Counted from the first letter of the stretch, positions 35,411 to 44,355 are shown. The stretch: 64,000 bases of DNA from Hymenobacter sp. YIM 151500-1 (GCF_025979885.1 NZ_CP110139.1:4732001-4796000); one strand, 5' to 3'. The notes: a model not told the origin generated them from the letters alone. Numbers and translations are program-made.

Positions 35411-38283
35411 TTATTCAAGAACGTGCGGTTGCGGCTCAGCTTCAGGTCCTGGAGCAGGCTGGACTTGGCGGCAATGGTGACGAAGTAGCCGCGGGTGGGG
35501 CCGAAGGGGCGCCAGTTGCCGTTGATTTGCCAGCAGTGCAGGTCCTTGAAGACGTCGAGGGTGGTGAAGGCCGCGTTTTTGTTTACGAAGTCGTAGTTGG
35601 TGCTGAAGCCGAAGCGCAGGGTTTCAGTGAGCTTCACCGAACCGTTGAGGTTGAGCGTGGCGGCCGTGTAGGGCGAGTTGCGTGGACGGCCGGGGCGGAC
35701 AATCAGCGGGCCTTGGTTGGCGTAGGTGGCCGTGAAGTTGGTGCTCAACTCCCACGGAATCTCGAAGTCCACGTAGTCCTCGTAGGGGTTAACTGGGCGC
35801 GGCGAGCCAAGCGTGGGGTCGTTTACCGGGGCTACGTCGCGGGGCACGGCCGATTTGCGCTTGCCCTGGGCCGGGTTGAACTGGTAGCTCATGGTGAGTT
35901 GGGCCGAGGCCAGTCGAGCCAGGCGGGGCCGTTTCTGGTCCCACAGAAACTTGTCGATGAGGCGGCGGGCGGAATCCTGCTGGTAAAACTCGAAGTTGCC
36001 GTTCAGCAGAATGTTCAGCTTGCGCGCCACCTGGGTGCGGAACACCGCCGACAGCGGCGACAACTGAAACGAATCGGCCGCCAGGTTGTAGCCGATGTTG
36101 AAATCCAGGCCGTCAATCAGGCTGACCTTGTTGAAAGGCGTGGTACCGGTGGTGTCGTTGCTGTTGCGCACCTTCATTTCCACGGAATTCTGCAAGGAGA
36201 AATTCACCTGGCTCACCTCGGTGCTGGTGGGCACCCCAAACACAAAACCGTTGAAACGGGGCAACAGTAACCCTTCGTTCCGGCTGTATAACTCCGTCGC
36301 CGAATAGGGGCGCCCGGTGCTCGGGTCGCGCAGGTTTTGAACATCAGTCGCCTGAAAGGCGTCCGAGCTGCTGGTCAGGTCAGGCGAGTAGTTGTAGCTG
36401 ACGCTAGGCGTAATCTTGTGGCGCAGGGCCTGGATTTTGCGCGTGCCCTTGCGCACAATGGTGCCGTACAGGTTGGTGGTCAGGTTGACGCCACCGGAGT
36501 AGTTGTAGAGGCGGTTGAAGCCCGTAACCGTATCAATGCGCACGGCCTGGGCCGTGGGCTCAAACCGGTAATCCAGCTTTTTAAAGTACCACACTTCCCC
36601 GTAGCTGACCGTGGGATTGATGTTGATGTGCTTAAACGTGTAGGAGCCCAGCGTAATGCCAAAGTTGTGACGCACGCCGGTTTGGGAGTTGCGCAGCAGG
36701 GTGTTGAGGGTGGAGAATTTCACCGGCACCACCGTGGTTTCGCGGGAGCCGCCGATGAGGGGGATGCCGCTTTGCAGCTGGCGTGCGGGCAGGGAGTTGG
36801 AGAGGCGGTTCTGAGCCGTCAGGTCGTAAGAAAAGGCCAGCTGTTCGTAAATCTTGCGCGGCTCCAGGCCCAGCAGCTCGTACACAAACTGCCGCGCCAC
36901 GCCCACCGTCACGTCGGGCAGGGTGAAGTCCATGGTGCCCGACTGGGTGTTCTGGCTTTGGCTGAGTTGCAGGGAGTAGTTGATGGGCGCGTTGCGCAGC
37001 TGCTTGGCGTAGGTGATGTTGGACTGGAACGCCGGCGAAAGGTAGCGGCGCGGGTCCAGGGAGTTCTGGCGGTAATAGTCGCCGTTGCTGCTGCTGATGT
37101 TGACGTTAGCCGAAAACCGCCCGCCTCCCGGCCGGGCCACCGGCGTGTGCGACCATTGCACAGCAAACGTCTGCGCGGAGCGGGGCAGGTTGAAGTTGGG
37201 GTTGGTATTCACGTCGGTGGAGCCCAGTAACCGGGTGGTGGGCTGGGAGGAATAGTTGAACGTGAACAGGCCGCTGTAGCGGTAGCGCGTGATATACTGC
37301 ACTTCGGCGGTGCCGCGCCAGCCCCCAAACTTCTCGGCGTTGCCGGAGTAGATGTCGCCGGTGAGGCGCACCCCGATATGCTCGTTGGCGGCCCAGTAGT
37401 AGCCCAGGTTGCGCAGGAAGAAGCCCCGGTCGGCGGCCTGCCCGAAGGTGGGGAAGATGATGCCCGAAGCCCGCTTACCAGCTGGCGAAGGAAAATACCC
37501 GAACAAAAAGCCCAGGGGCGTGGGAATGTCGCCGATAACGAGGTTGAACGGCCCGGTCACGACCTTGCGCTTCTCGCCCGGCACCAGCTTCATCTTGGAA
37601 GCATTGATGTAGAAGTGCGGGTGCTCCAGGTTGCAGGTGGTGTACACGGCGTTGCGGCCGAAAGCCTCGCCCTCCTTGTTTTTCTTCAGCGTTTCGGCGT
37701 GAATAAACCCTTCACCCTGCTGGGTAACCACGCCCGTAATGCGTCCGCGCCGGCTCTTGGTGTTGTAGGCAATCCGCTCGGCCTGGTAGGTGGCGCCGGC
37801 ATCCGTAAACACGGGCTTGTCGCGCAGGCGGCCGGTAGAGTCGGCTGCTCCCTCGGCCGTCACCACGTTGGTGGTGTAGTCGACGGTGATGCGGGCGGCC
37901 TTCAGGTTCATAGTGCCGTAGTCCACGTTGGCCTTGTCGTAGAGAATGGCCCGCTTGTTCTGCACCTCAAACCGAATGGAGTCCTGGGCTTTGTACTTCA
38001 CCGTGGATTCCACGTTGCCGCGGCGGCCTCCGGCAGCTACCCGCAGCGAGTCGGGTGAGCCAGATACCACGGCGGCTGTGTCCTGGCGCACGGGGGCGGC
38101 CGGCTGCGGCGCATTGATAATGCGGGGCGGGCGGCGCACATCGGCGGGCACGTTGGTGGGGCGCGGTAGCTGCTGGGCGTGCGCGCGGGGCAGCGCCGGC
38201 AGGCTCAGCAGCAGCGTCAGCACTATAAACCAGGGTTTCAATAATCTAAAATTAAAATTGGACACGGATGCGGGCGGGGCCAC
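35407..38283 (-). CDS. lptD: LPS-assembly outer-membrane protein LptD (Bacteroidota type)
   Basis: A 958-residue protein. A signal segment (LKPWFIVLTLLLSLPALPRAHAQ) is followed by a Pro-rich linker, an OstA-like beta-jellyroll (about 115-290; FEVQNKRAILYDKANVDYG, ARITVDYTTNVVTAEG), and a long beta-barrel to the C-terminus. LptD inserts LPS in the outer leaflet. The start is GTG at 38283; a TACCTTTG box lies 32 nt upstream. Divergent from an amidase gene. Confidence 0.9.
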   Translation of the reverse strand: MAPPASVSNFNFRLLKPWFIVLTLLLSLPALPRAHAQQLPRPTNVPADVRRPPRIINAPQPAAPVRQDTAAVVSGSPDSLRVAAGGRRGNVESTVKYKAQDSIRFEVQNKRAILYDKANVDYGTMNLKAARITVDYTTNVVTAEGAADSTGRLRDKPVFTDAGATYQAERIAYNTKSRRGRITGVVTQQGEGFIHAETLKKNKEGEAFGRNAVYTTCNLEHPHFYINASKMKLVPGEKRKVVTGPFNLVIGDIPTPLGFLFGYFPSPAGKRASGIIFPTFGQAADRGFFLRNLGYYWAANEHIGVRLTGDIYSGNAEKFGGWRGTAEVQYITRYRYSGLFTFNYSSQPTTRLLGSTDVNTNPNFNLPRSAQTFAVQWSHTPVARPGGGRFSANVNISSSNGDYYRQNSLDPRRYLSPAFQSNITYAKQLRNAPINYSLQLSQSQNTQSGTMDFTLPDVTVGVARQFVYELLGLEPRKIYEQLAFSYDLTAQNRLSNSLPARQLQSGIPLIGGSRETTVVPVKFSTLNTLLRNSQTGVRHNFGITLGSYTFKHININPTVSYGEVWYFKKLDYRFEPTAQAVRIDTVTGFNRLYNYSGGVNLTTNLYGTIVRKGTRKIQALRHKITPSVSYNYSPDLTSSSDAFQATDVQNLRDPSTGRPYSATELYSRNEGLLLPRFNGFVFGVPTSTEVSQVNFSLQNSVEMKVRNSNDTTGTTPFNKVSLIDGLDFNIGYNLAADSFQLSPLSAVFRTQVARKLNILLNGNFEFYQQDSARRLIDKFLWDQKRPRLARLASAQLTMSYQFNPAQGKRKSAVPRDVAPVNDPTLGSPRPVNPYEDYVDFEIPWELSTNFTATYANQGPLIVRPGRPRNSPYTAATLNLNGSVKLTETLRFGFSTNYDFVNKNAAFTTLDVFKDLHCWQINGNWRPFGPTRGYFVTIAAKSSLLQDLKLSRNRTFLNN

Positions 38284-38315
38284 GTAGTTTTTATCGTTTA
38301 TTTTGTGGCGGTTTG

Positions 38316-38323
38316 CAAAGGTA
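38316..38323 (-). promoter_or_regulatory. -7 promoter box TACCTTTG for lptD
   Basis: Exact TAnnTTTG on the minus strand, 32 nt before the lptD GTG, in the short divergent gap. Confidence 0.65.
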
Positions 38324-38352
38324 GCGGGTCGCTACCCCATCTAACGAACTCC

Positions 38353-39165
38353 GTGCGGAATATTGTCGCTGTAGCTACGGCTGGCCTGCTTTTTTTGGCC
38401 AGCTCGTTGTCCCTGAGGGCCGTGGCGCCGGGGGCGCCCACGTTGCCTCCCAAGTATAAGCTGCGCACCGTGGTGCTGGATGCCGGCCACGGTGGCAAAG
38501 ACCGGGGCTGCGCCGGCGTGAAGGCCCGCGAAGCCGATGTGGCCCTGAAAATTGTGCTGGCCCTGGGCCGGCACATCGAGGAAAACATGCCCGACGTGAA
38601 GGTGGTCTACACCCGCAAAACCGACGTGTTTGTGGAGCTGGCCGACCGCGCCGGCATTGCCAACAAGCACAACGCCGACCTGTTTATCTCGGTGCACTGC
38701 AACGCCGCCGCGCCCAATGCCTTCGGCACGGAAGTCTGGACCATGGGCCCGCACAAAACCGACGCCAACCTGTCGGTGGCCAAGCGCGAAAACGCGGTAA
38801 TCTTACAAGAAGACAACTACAAGGAGCGTTACAACGGCTTCGACCCGACTTCGCCGCAGAGCCACATCCTGTTTTCCTTGTACCAGAGCGCCCACATCGT
38901 CAACAGCATCCGGTTTGCCCAAAAGGTAGACCGGCAGTTTCGTACTACGGTGGGGCGGCCCTCGCGCGGGGTCAAGCAGGCGGGCTTTCTGGTGCTCTGG
39001 AAATCCACCATGCCCTCGGTGCTGATTGAGGCCGGCTTTCTAACCAACCGCCGCGAAGAGCAGTACCTAAACGATAAAGCCGGGCAGTCGTATATGGCGT
39101 CAGGTATTTACCGGGCTTTCCGCGACTACAAAAATGAGCTGGAAGCAACCACTGGCGGCGACTAA
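38353..39165 (+). CDS. N-acetylmuramoyl-L-alanine amidase
   Basis: A 270-residue zinc amidase (Amidase_3) that cuts the bond between MurNAc and the stem peptide. Ligands: VVLDAGHGGKDRG (His), the Glu of AREADV, ISVHCNA (His) and catalytic Glu in VLIEAGFLTNRRE. I chose GTG 38353 because it opens a good signal peptide (MRNIVAVATAGLLFLASSLSL); GTG 38305 is in frame but would leave only 21 nt for two divergent promoters. Followed by an MCE gene 60 nt later, a common pair in Bacteroidota. Confidence 0.9.
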   Translation: MRNIVAVATAGLLFLASSLSLRAVAPGAPTLPPKYKLRTVVLDAGHGGKDRGCAGVKAREADVALKIVLALGRHIEENMPDVKVVYTRKTDVFVELADRAGIANKHNADLFISVHCNAAAPNAFGTEVWTMGPHKTDANLSVAKRENAVILQEDNYKERYNGFDPTSPQSHILFSLYQSAHIVNSIRFAQKVDRQFRTTVGRPSRGVKQAGFLVLWKSTMPSVLIEAGFLTNRREEQYLNDKAGQSYMASGIYRAFRDYKNELEATTGGD

Positions 39166-39225
39166 GGCTCGTTGCCGTTGTATAGTTTGCCTTCTATTCC
39201 CGTCTTCCACTAACTCCTGACCACC

Positions 39226-40257
39226 GTGTCGAAAGAAATCAAAGTAGCCTTGCTGGGCATTGTGGCCATTGTGGCGCTGGTGCTGGGGTTCAACTTCCTG
39301 AAAGGCAGCAACCTGCTGTCATCGGACCGTACGTTCTATGCCAAGTACGACAACGTAGACGGCCTGACCGTGGGCAACCCGGTAATCCTCAATGGTATAA
39401 AAGTGGGCCAGGTCAAGGAAATGCACCTGGTGCCCGAGGAAGGCAACCGGGTGCGCGTGGCCCTGGAGCTGCAGAAAGGCGTGGTGGTGGGCGACTCTAC
39501 GATAGCCAGCCTGAGCGGCTCGCTGCTGGGCTCTAAAACCATTACCCTGTTCATGGGCAAAAACTCGAAGGAGTACAGCGGCGGCGAGGAGCTGAAGTCT
39601 TACACCGTGGCCAGCATCACCGACGCCTTCCAGGCCAAGGCCCTGCCCGTGCTGGGCACCGTCGACTCCACGCTCATCAAGGTGAACAGCTTTCTGAGCA
39701 AGGATGCCAAAGTGAGCCTGCAGCAAACCCTGCTCAACGCCCAGGGCAGCACCGAGGCCCTGCGCAACCTGCTGGTGATGAACCAGCGCAACATCAACCA
39801 GATTACCACCAACATGGCCCGGCTGACCAAGGACCTGAACACGACCAGCCAGAAGTTTGACCGGATTGCCGCCAACTTCGCCCAGCTCAGCGACTCGCTG
39901 AAAGGGGCGCCCGTGGGGCCGGCTATGCGCAAGCTCAACGCCACCATGGGCGAGGCCCAGGCCACGATGACCAGCCTGAACAAGTCGCTCAACGACCAGC
40001 AGGGCTCCCTGGGCAAGCTCATCCACGACACGGCCTTGTACAACAACCTCAACGCCACCGCCGCCAGCTCCAACGCCCTGATTTCCGACCTGAAAGCTAA
40101 CCCCAAGCGCTACGTGCACTTCTCGGTGTTTGGCGGGGGCAAGGAAAAAAAGAAAACCGAAACTACAGTAAAGGCAAACGGGGAGGTAGAGAAGGAAACC
40201 AAAACTGTCACTTCCCCCACAACTTCTGACACCGCCGTGACGCCTCAGGCCCAGTAG
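39226..40257 (+). CDS. MlaD/MCE family lipid-transport protein
   Basis: A 343-residue protein: an N-terminal transmembrane helix (VALLGIVAIVALVLGFNFL), one MCE domain (about 35-110; GLTVGNPVILNGIKVGQVKEM), then a long helical region with heptads and a Lys/Glu/Thr-rich tail. MlaD-type proteins form periplasmic hexamers that pass phospholipids between membranes. No mlaE/mlaF genes are adjacent. Start is GTG at 39226. Confidence 0.9.
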   Translation: MSKEIKVALLGIVAIVALVLGFNFLKGSNLLSSDRTFYAKYDNVDGLTVGNPVILNGIKVGQVKEMHLVPEEGNRVRVALELQKGVVVGDSTIASLSGSLLGSKTITLFMGKNSKEYSGGEELKSYTVASITDAFQAKALPVLGTVDSTLIKVNSFLSKDAKVSLQQTLLNAQGSTEALRNLLVMNQRNINQITTNMARLTKDLNTTSQKFDRIAANFAQLSDSLKGAPVGPAMRKLNATMGEAQATMTSLNKSLNDQQGSLGKLIHDTALYNNLNATAASSNALISDLKANPKRYVHFSVFGGGKEKKKTETTVKANGEVEKETKTVTSPTTSDTAVTPQAQ

Positions 40258-40346
40258 AATCACAGATTAGGCAGATTTTGAGCAGATGACGCAGATAGTA
40301 GAGGTTGCATCTGGGTTACCTGTTTAAAATCTGCCTAATCTGTGAT
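40258..40346. repeat. Palindromic intergenic element, family A (third copy)
   Basis: 19-bp perfect arms at 40259-40277 and 40328-40346 with the AATCACAGATTAGGCAGATT end. It starts on the base after the MCE stop. Unlike copies at 2140 and 10324 it has no central terminator and lies between codirectional genes. Confidence 0.85.
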
Positions 40347-40355
40347 GCACATCCT

Positions 40356-40363
40356 TACCTTTG
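40356..40363 (+). promoter_or_regulatory. -7-like box TACCTTTG before acyl-CoA carboxylase
   Basis: Exact TAnnTTTG match 67 nt before the ATG. It abuts a hairpin, so transcripts would begin within or just after that hairpin. Confidence 0.5.
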
Positions 40364-40389
40364 AAATCCGCCCCAGGGCGGATTTTTTT
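40364..40389 (+). terminator. Terminator-like hairpin
   Basis: AAATCCGCCC / GGGCGGATTT with a 2-nt loop, then T-rich. Probably ends the amidase-MCE transcript; it also sits in the leader of the downstream gene. Confidence 0.6.
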
Positions 40390-40430
40390 GTGCTGATTTC
40401 CCACCTTCCCACCACCCAGCCCATCCCCGC

Positions 40431-42059
40431 ATGGACCTCGAGTTCAACAAAAACGAAGACCAGCTTAAGCAACTAACCTTTCAACTTCAGCAGCGCCTGA
40501 AAAAAGTGCAGCTCGGCGGCGGCGAGAAGCGCATTGCCGCCCACAAAGCCAAAGGCAAGCTCACGGCCCGTGAAAGGATAGAATACCTACTCGACAAAGA
40601 CACTGAGACGCTGGAAATCGGGGCGTTTGCGGGGGAGGGGATGTACCCGGAAGAGGGCGGCTGCCCCAGCGGGGGTGTGGTGGTGGTGATTGGCTACGTG
40701 CAGGGCCGGCAGTGCGTGGTGGTAGCCAACGACGCCACCGTAAAGGCCGGGGCCTGGTTTCCGATTACGGCCAAGAAGAACCTGCGGGCCCAGGAAATCA
40801 GCATCGAAAACAAGCTGCCTATCATCTACCTCGTCGATTCGGCGGGGGTGTACCTGCCCATGCAGGACGAAATCTTTCCCGACAAGGAGCACTTCGGCCG
40901 CATCTTCCGCAACAACGCCGTGATGAGCAGCTTGGGCATCGTGCAGCTGGCCGCCATCATGGGGCCTTGCGTGGCCGGCGGGGCCTACCTGCCCATTATG
41001 AGCGACGAGGCTATGATTGTGGATGGCACCGGCTCGGTGTTTCTGGCCGGTTCCTACCTGGTAAAGTCGGCCATCGGCGAGAGTATCGACAACGAAACGC
41101 TGGGCGGGGCCACCACGCACTCCGAAATTTCGGGCGTGACGGACTATAAGTTCGCCAATGACGAAGAGTGCTTGGACCACATCCGCAACATCTTCGACAA
41201 GCTGGGGGCCACACCCACGGCCGGCTTTTCGCGCAAGACGCCCGCCCAGCCCAAGGAAAACCCGCAGGAAATTCTGGGCCTGCTGCCCGCCGACCGGGTG
41301 AAGCCCTACGACATGATGGACATCATCCGGCGCTTGGTAGATGATTCGGAGTTTGAGCCCTATAAGGACCTCTACGGCCAGACCCTCATCTGCGGCTTGG
41401 CCCGCATTGATGGCTGGGCGGTGGGCATCGTGGCTAACCAGCGCAAAATCGTGAAGACCAAGAAGGGCGCCATGCAGATGGGCGGCGTCATCTACTCCGA
41501 CTCGGCCGACAAAGCCGCGCGCTTCATCATGAACTGCAACCAGAAGCGCATCCCGCTGGTGTTCCTGCACGACGTGTCGGGCTTCATGGTGGGCTCCCAG
41601 TCGGAGCACGGCGGCATTATCAAGGACGGCGCCAAGATGGTGAATGCCATGAGCAACTCGGTGGTGCCCAAGTTTTCGGTGATTGTGGGCAACTCATACG
41701 GGGCCGGCAACTACGCCATGTGCGGCAAAGCCTACGACCCCCGCCTCATCGTGGCCTGGCCCACCGCCCAACTGGCCGTGATGAGCGGAGCCGCCGCCGC
41801 CAACACGCTCCTGCAAATTCAGGTAGCGGCAGCCGAAGCCAAAGGCGACAAGCTCACCGACGAAGCCAAAAAAGAAATGTTCGACCGGATCAAAGCCCGC
41901 TACGACGAGCAGCTCTCGCCCTACTACGCCGCCGCGCGGTTGTGGGTGGATGCTATTATTGACCCGCTGGAAACCCGCAAGGTTATTTCGCAGGGCATTG
42001 CCATGGCGAATCACGCGCCGATTGAGCGGGCGTATAATGTGGGCGTAATTCAGGTTTGA
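40431..42059 (+). CDS. Acyl-CoA carboxylase beta subunit (carboxyltransferase)
   Basis: A 542-residue carboxyltransferase of the propionyl-/methylcrotonyl-CoA carboxylase type. Typical blocks: ARERIEYLLDKDTETLEIG, CVVVANDATVKAGAWFP, IYLVDSAGVYLPMQDEIFP, MGPCVAGGAYLPIMSDE, the oxyanion-hole VSGFMVGSQSEHGGIIKDGAKM and SYGAGNYAMCGKAYDPR. It moves CO2 from biotin to an acyl-CoA. The IYLVDSAGVYLP with MVGS pattern looks more like the methylcrotonyl-CoA branch than propionyl. The alpha subunit is not in this window. Confidence 0.92.
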   Translation: MDLEFNKNEDQLKQLTFQLQQRLKKVQLGGGEKRIAAHKAKGKLTARERIEYLLDKDTETLEIGAFAGEGMYPEEGGCPSGGVVVVIGYVQGRQCVVVANDATVKAGAWFPITAKKNLRAQEISIENKLPIIYLVDSAGVYLPMQDEIFPDKEHFGRIFRNNAVMSSLGIVQLAAIMGPCVAGGAYLPIMSDEAMIVDGTGSVFLAGSYLVKSAIGESIDNETLGGATTHSEISGVTDYKFANDEECLDHIRNIFDKLGATPTAGFSRKTPAQPKENPQEILGLLPADRVKPYDMMDIIRRLVDDSEFEPYKDLYGQTLICGLARIDGWAVGIVANQRKIVKTKKGAMQMGGVIYSDSADKAARFIMNCNQKRIPLVFLHDVSGFMVGSQSEHGGIIKDGAKMVNAMSNSVVPKFSVIVGNSYGAGNYAMCGKAYDPRLIVAWPTAQLAVMSGAAAANTLLQIQVAAAEAKGDKLTDEAKKEMFDRIKARYDEQLSPYYAAARLWVDAIIDPLETRKVISQGIAMANHAPIERAYNVGVIQV

Positions 42060-42061
42060 GG

Positions 42062-42484
42062 ATGATGGAACTATGCAGTAGGCAGGTAATGGGTCTTAGT
42101 TGGCTTGTAGGCTTTGGCTATGTAATTCTAATGACAAACAGCTGGTCTGGTAGGCCACATAAAGCACCCTATAACAAGTTATTTAACCTAAGAACATATA
42201 GCTTACATCTGATTGCAAGCAGTCTACTATGTCTTATTGCATGGGATTGGTGTCGGTATGCGTTGCCTCCAACTGGGCTTGTTTCACCTGTTATATTCCT
42301 ACTGCTTTTTTTACCAATTGATTTGTGTATTCAACGAGTGACTGGCCGTCACATCATTATTGCAACTCGCTGGGATAATAAGCCTGAGGAATACAAATGG
42401 TACATAGATGGACCTCTCGCATTTCTGCTTACCAGCATTCCACTAATTGCACCTGGCATTATATCAAATTGGTACAAGACGTAA
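42062..42484 (+). CDS. AT-rich orphan membrane protein
   Basis: A 140-residue protein with about four hydrophobic segments (LSWLVGFGYVILM, LHLIASSLLCLIAWDW, VSPVIFLLLFLPIDLCI, LAFLLTSIPLIAPGII). The codon usage and base composition are clearly more AT-rich than the carboxylase gene just upstream, suggesting horizontal gain. It begins at ATG 42062, 2 nt after the upstream stop; no family recognised. Confidence 0.55.
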   Translation: MMELCSRQVMGLSWLVGFGYVILMTNSWSGRPHKAPYNKLFNLRTYSLHLIASSLLCLIAWDWCRYALPPTGLVSPVIFLLLFLPIDLCIQRVTGRHIIIATRWDNKPEEYKWYIDGPLAFLLTSIPLIAPGIISNWYKT

Positions 42485-42525
42485 TTCTTTATTGTATAGG
42501 GTTTTCAGGAACGGTGTACTTGGGG

Positions 42526-42558
42526 TGTAGAGACGCGACCTTTCGCATCTGGGCTACA
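42526..42558. repeat. Short hairpin, GTAGAGACGCGACC family
   Basis: TGTAG...CTACA ends with AGACGCGACCTTTCGCATCT inside; a small relative of the element at 21712-21844. Confidence 0.5.
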
Positions 42559-42616
42559 CAGTTCAAGAAACTGCTATAATTCGCAAATAACTGCTTTACA
42601 TTTACCCGGCCCGTCC

Positions 42617-42649
42617 GCACCATCCGGTGCGGCGGGCCGCGGACGTTTC
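42617..42649 (+). repeat. Left direct repeat flanking TA module
   Basis: 33-nt sequence containing the small palindrome GCACCATCCGGTGC followed by GGCGGGCCGC. 28 of 33 positions match 43544-43576, on the other side of the toxin-antitoxin module. Confidence 0.6.
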
Positions 42650-42719
42650 AAGCAACGCAGAACGTATCCAGGCTGATTCGTGTAGATTGTAGTACCGCTT
42701 AAACTATTGTCCTGCCCGT

Positions 42720-42947
42720 ATGAAAACGCTAACCCTCACCATCCCTGATAATCTGGACCTCACCGATAGGGAAGCCGCCATGCTGCTGGCTTCCCGGCTG
42801 TACGAGCAAGGTAAACTGTCACTGGGGCAAGCGGCGGAGCTGGCTGGTTACAGCAAGCGCACCTTCATGGAGCTGCTGGGGCAATATGGAGTATCGGTTA
42901 TCAACCATTCGGCCGATGATTTGGCGCGTGATGTAGCCAATGCCTGA
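42720..42947 (+). CDS. UPF0175 family antitoxin
   Basis: A 75-residue UPF0175 protein. The N-terminal strand (LTLTIPDNLDLTDREA) and helix (LLASRLYEQGKLSLGQAAELAG) followed by the HTH-like SKRTFMELLGQYGVSVIN are typical. This family is the usual partner of DUF3368 PIN-like toxins. Its last 8 bp overlap the start of the next gene. Confidence 0.85.
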   Translation: MKTLTLTIPDNLDLTDREAAMLLASRLYEQGKLSLGQAAELAGYSKRTFMELLGQYGVSVINHSADDLARDVANA

Positions 42948-43398
42948 ATTGGTTATTTCCGACGCCAGCTGCCTGATTCTGCTGACCACTATTGGTGAGC
43001 TGACGATGCTACAACGGCTGTATGACACCGTACTTACCACGCCCACCGTGGCGGCTGAATATGGAATGCCGCTGCCGGAGTGGGTGAAGCTGGAAGCAGC
43101 TCACGATGAGTATCGACAGCAACTTCTGGAAATGCAACTGGATGCGGGGGAATCGAGTGCCATTGCGTTGGCCTTAGAAAAAGCACACTGCACAGTAATT
43201 CTGGACGATTATAAAGCCTGTCGCGTGGCTGAACAAATGGGGTTGCAACTCACGGGCACCTTGGGAATAGTAGTGAAGGCTAAACGACGTGGAATTATTC
43301 CGGCCGTGAAGCCACTGCTGCAACGCATCAAACAGACCAACTTCCGTCTGTCGGTCGAGTTAGAGAATCAAGTATTGCGGCTGGCCGGCGAGTTATGA
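42940..43398 (+). CDS. DUF3368 PIN-like toxin
   Basis: A 152-residue PIN-fold protein, probably a ribonuclease. Acidic residues expected for metal binding: Asp8 in VISDASCLILL, the Glu of LDAGESSAIALALE, and Asp in VILDDYKACRVAE. Coupled to the UPF0175 antitoxin by an 8-bp overlap, a classic type II toxin-antitoxin layout. The stop overlaps the next start (ATGA). Confidence 0.87.
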   Translation: MPELVISDASCLILLTTIGELTMLQRLYDTVLTTPTVAAEYGMPLPEWVKLEAAHDEYRQQLLEMQLDAGESSAIALALEKAHCTVILDDYKACRVAEQMGLQLTGTLGIVVKAKRRGIIPAVKPLLQRIKQTNFRLSVELENQVLRLAGEL

Positions 43399-43517
43399 TA
43401 AAGTATATCTACCTCTTAGCCGGCTGTAACGGCGCGGGCAAAACCACCACCGCCTACGCCCTGCTGCCGACACTGCTAGGGTGCCGGGAGTTTATGAATG
43501 CCGATGAAATTGCGTGA
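43395..43517 (+). pseudogene. Truncated zeta-toxin-like kinase
   Basis: A 40-codon frame starting with ATG inside the ATGA overlap with the toxin gene. It encodes the first strand, Walker A (LLAGCNGAGKTTTAYALLP) and then MNADEIA, as in zeta-toxin/UDP-GlcNAc kinase-like ATPases, and stops. Intact relatives run on for about 150 more residues (lid, Walker B). The sequence past the stop shows no continuation in any frame, and the right-hand direct repeat begins 27 nt later, so the 3' end was probably lost by deletion or recombination. Confidence 0.65.
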
Positions 43518-43543
43518 TGCTCTCACTGTTTCCCAGCTCGCCA

Positions 43544-43576
43544 GCACCACCCGATGCAGCGGGCCGCTGGCGTTTC
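43544..43576 (+). repeat. Right direct repeat flanking TA module
   Basis: Matches 42617-42649 at 28 of 33 positions, in the same orientation. Confidence 0.6.
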
Positions 43577-43650
43577 GGGGCAGTGCCTGCCGGGCCGTGA
43601 AGTAGCGGGGGAATACTACCTTTCAGGATAAGGAAACCAACCCTCGTGTT

Positions 43651-44235
43651 ATGACCGCCGACTACCTCACCAGTGCCCGCAAGCAGTTCGAGTACTACAA
43701 GCTGCTCGGCGACCGGACCTTTGCCCAACTGCCCGACGAGGCACTGTTCTGGCAGTACAATGCCGAAAGCAACAGCATTGCCACCATCGTTAAGCATCTG
43801 TGGGGCAATATGATGTCGCGGTGGACCGACTTTCTGACTACGGACGGCGAGAAAGAGTGGCGACAGCGGGAAGCGGAGTTCGACAACGACGTGCAGACGC
43901 GGGCGGAGCTGCTGGCCCGGTGGGAGCAGGGGTGGAGCTGCCTGTTTGCGGCCCTGGACTTGCTGAATGAAAGCAACTGGCACACCATCGTGTACATCCG
44001 CAACCAGGGCCACTCGGTGCTGGAGGCCATCAACCGGCAACTGGCGCATTACCCGTACCACATCGGGCAAATCGTGTACATCGGCAAAATGGTGCAGGAT
44101 GCCGGCTGGGAATCCTTATCCATTCCGCGGGGGAAGTCGCAGGCGTTTAACGCCGAGAAGTTTGCCCAGCCCCAACGCCGCGCCCACTTTACCGACGAAT
44201 TCTTGACGGGCCCAGCGCCTTCTTCTCCGCACTAA
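43651..44235 (+). CDS. DUF1572 (DinB-like) protein
   Basis: A 194-residue four-helix-bundle protein of the DUF1572/DinB superfamily, possible thiol-dependent metalloenzymes. Family blocks: SARKQFEYYKLLGDRTFAQL, SNSIATIVKHLWGNMMSRW, LAHYPYHIGQIVYIGKM (late His residues). Likely metal ligands are the His of IVKHLWGN and the two His of LAHYPYHIGQ. Activity of the family is unproven. Confidence 0.85.
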   Translation: MTADYLTSARKQFEYYKLLGDRTFAQLPDEALFWQYNAESNSIATIVKHLWGNMMSRWTDFLTTDGEKEWRQREAEFDNDVQTRAELLARWEQGWSCLFAALDLLNESNWHTIVYIRNQGHSVLEAINRQLAHYPYHIGQIVYIGKMVQDAGWESLSIPRGKSQAFNAEKFAQPQRRAHFTDEFLTGPAPSSPH

Positions 44236-44355
44236 GTCGGGCGTTTGGCCGGGACGTCCTAGCCCCGCAGTTCTTTTCGGGGCACTGACGAGAAAAGGCA
44301 TAAAATCACTGTGGCGGCTACTACGTAAGCAGGTACTGAACCTAACATGTGGCCT

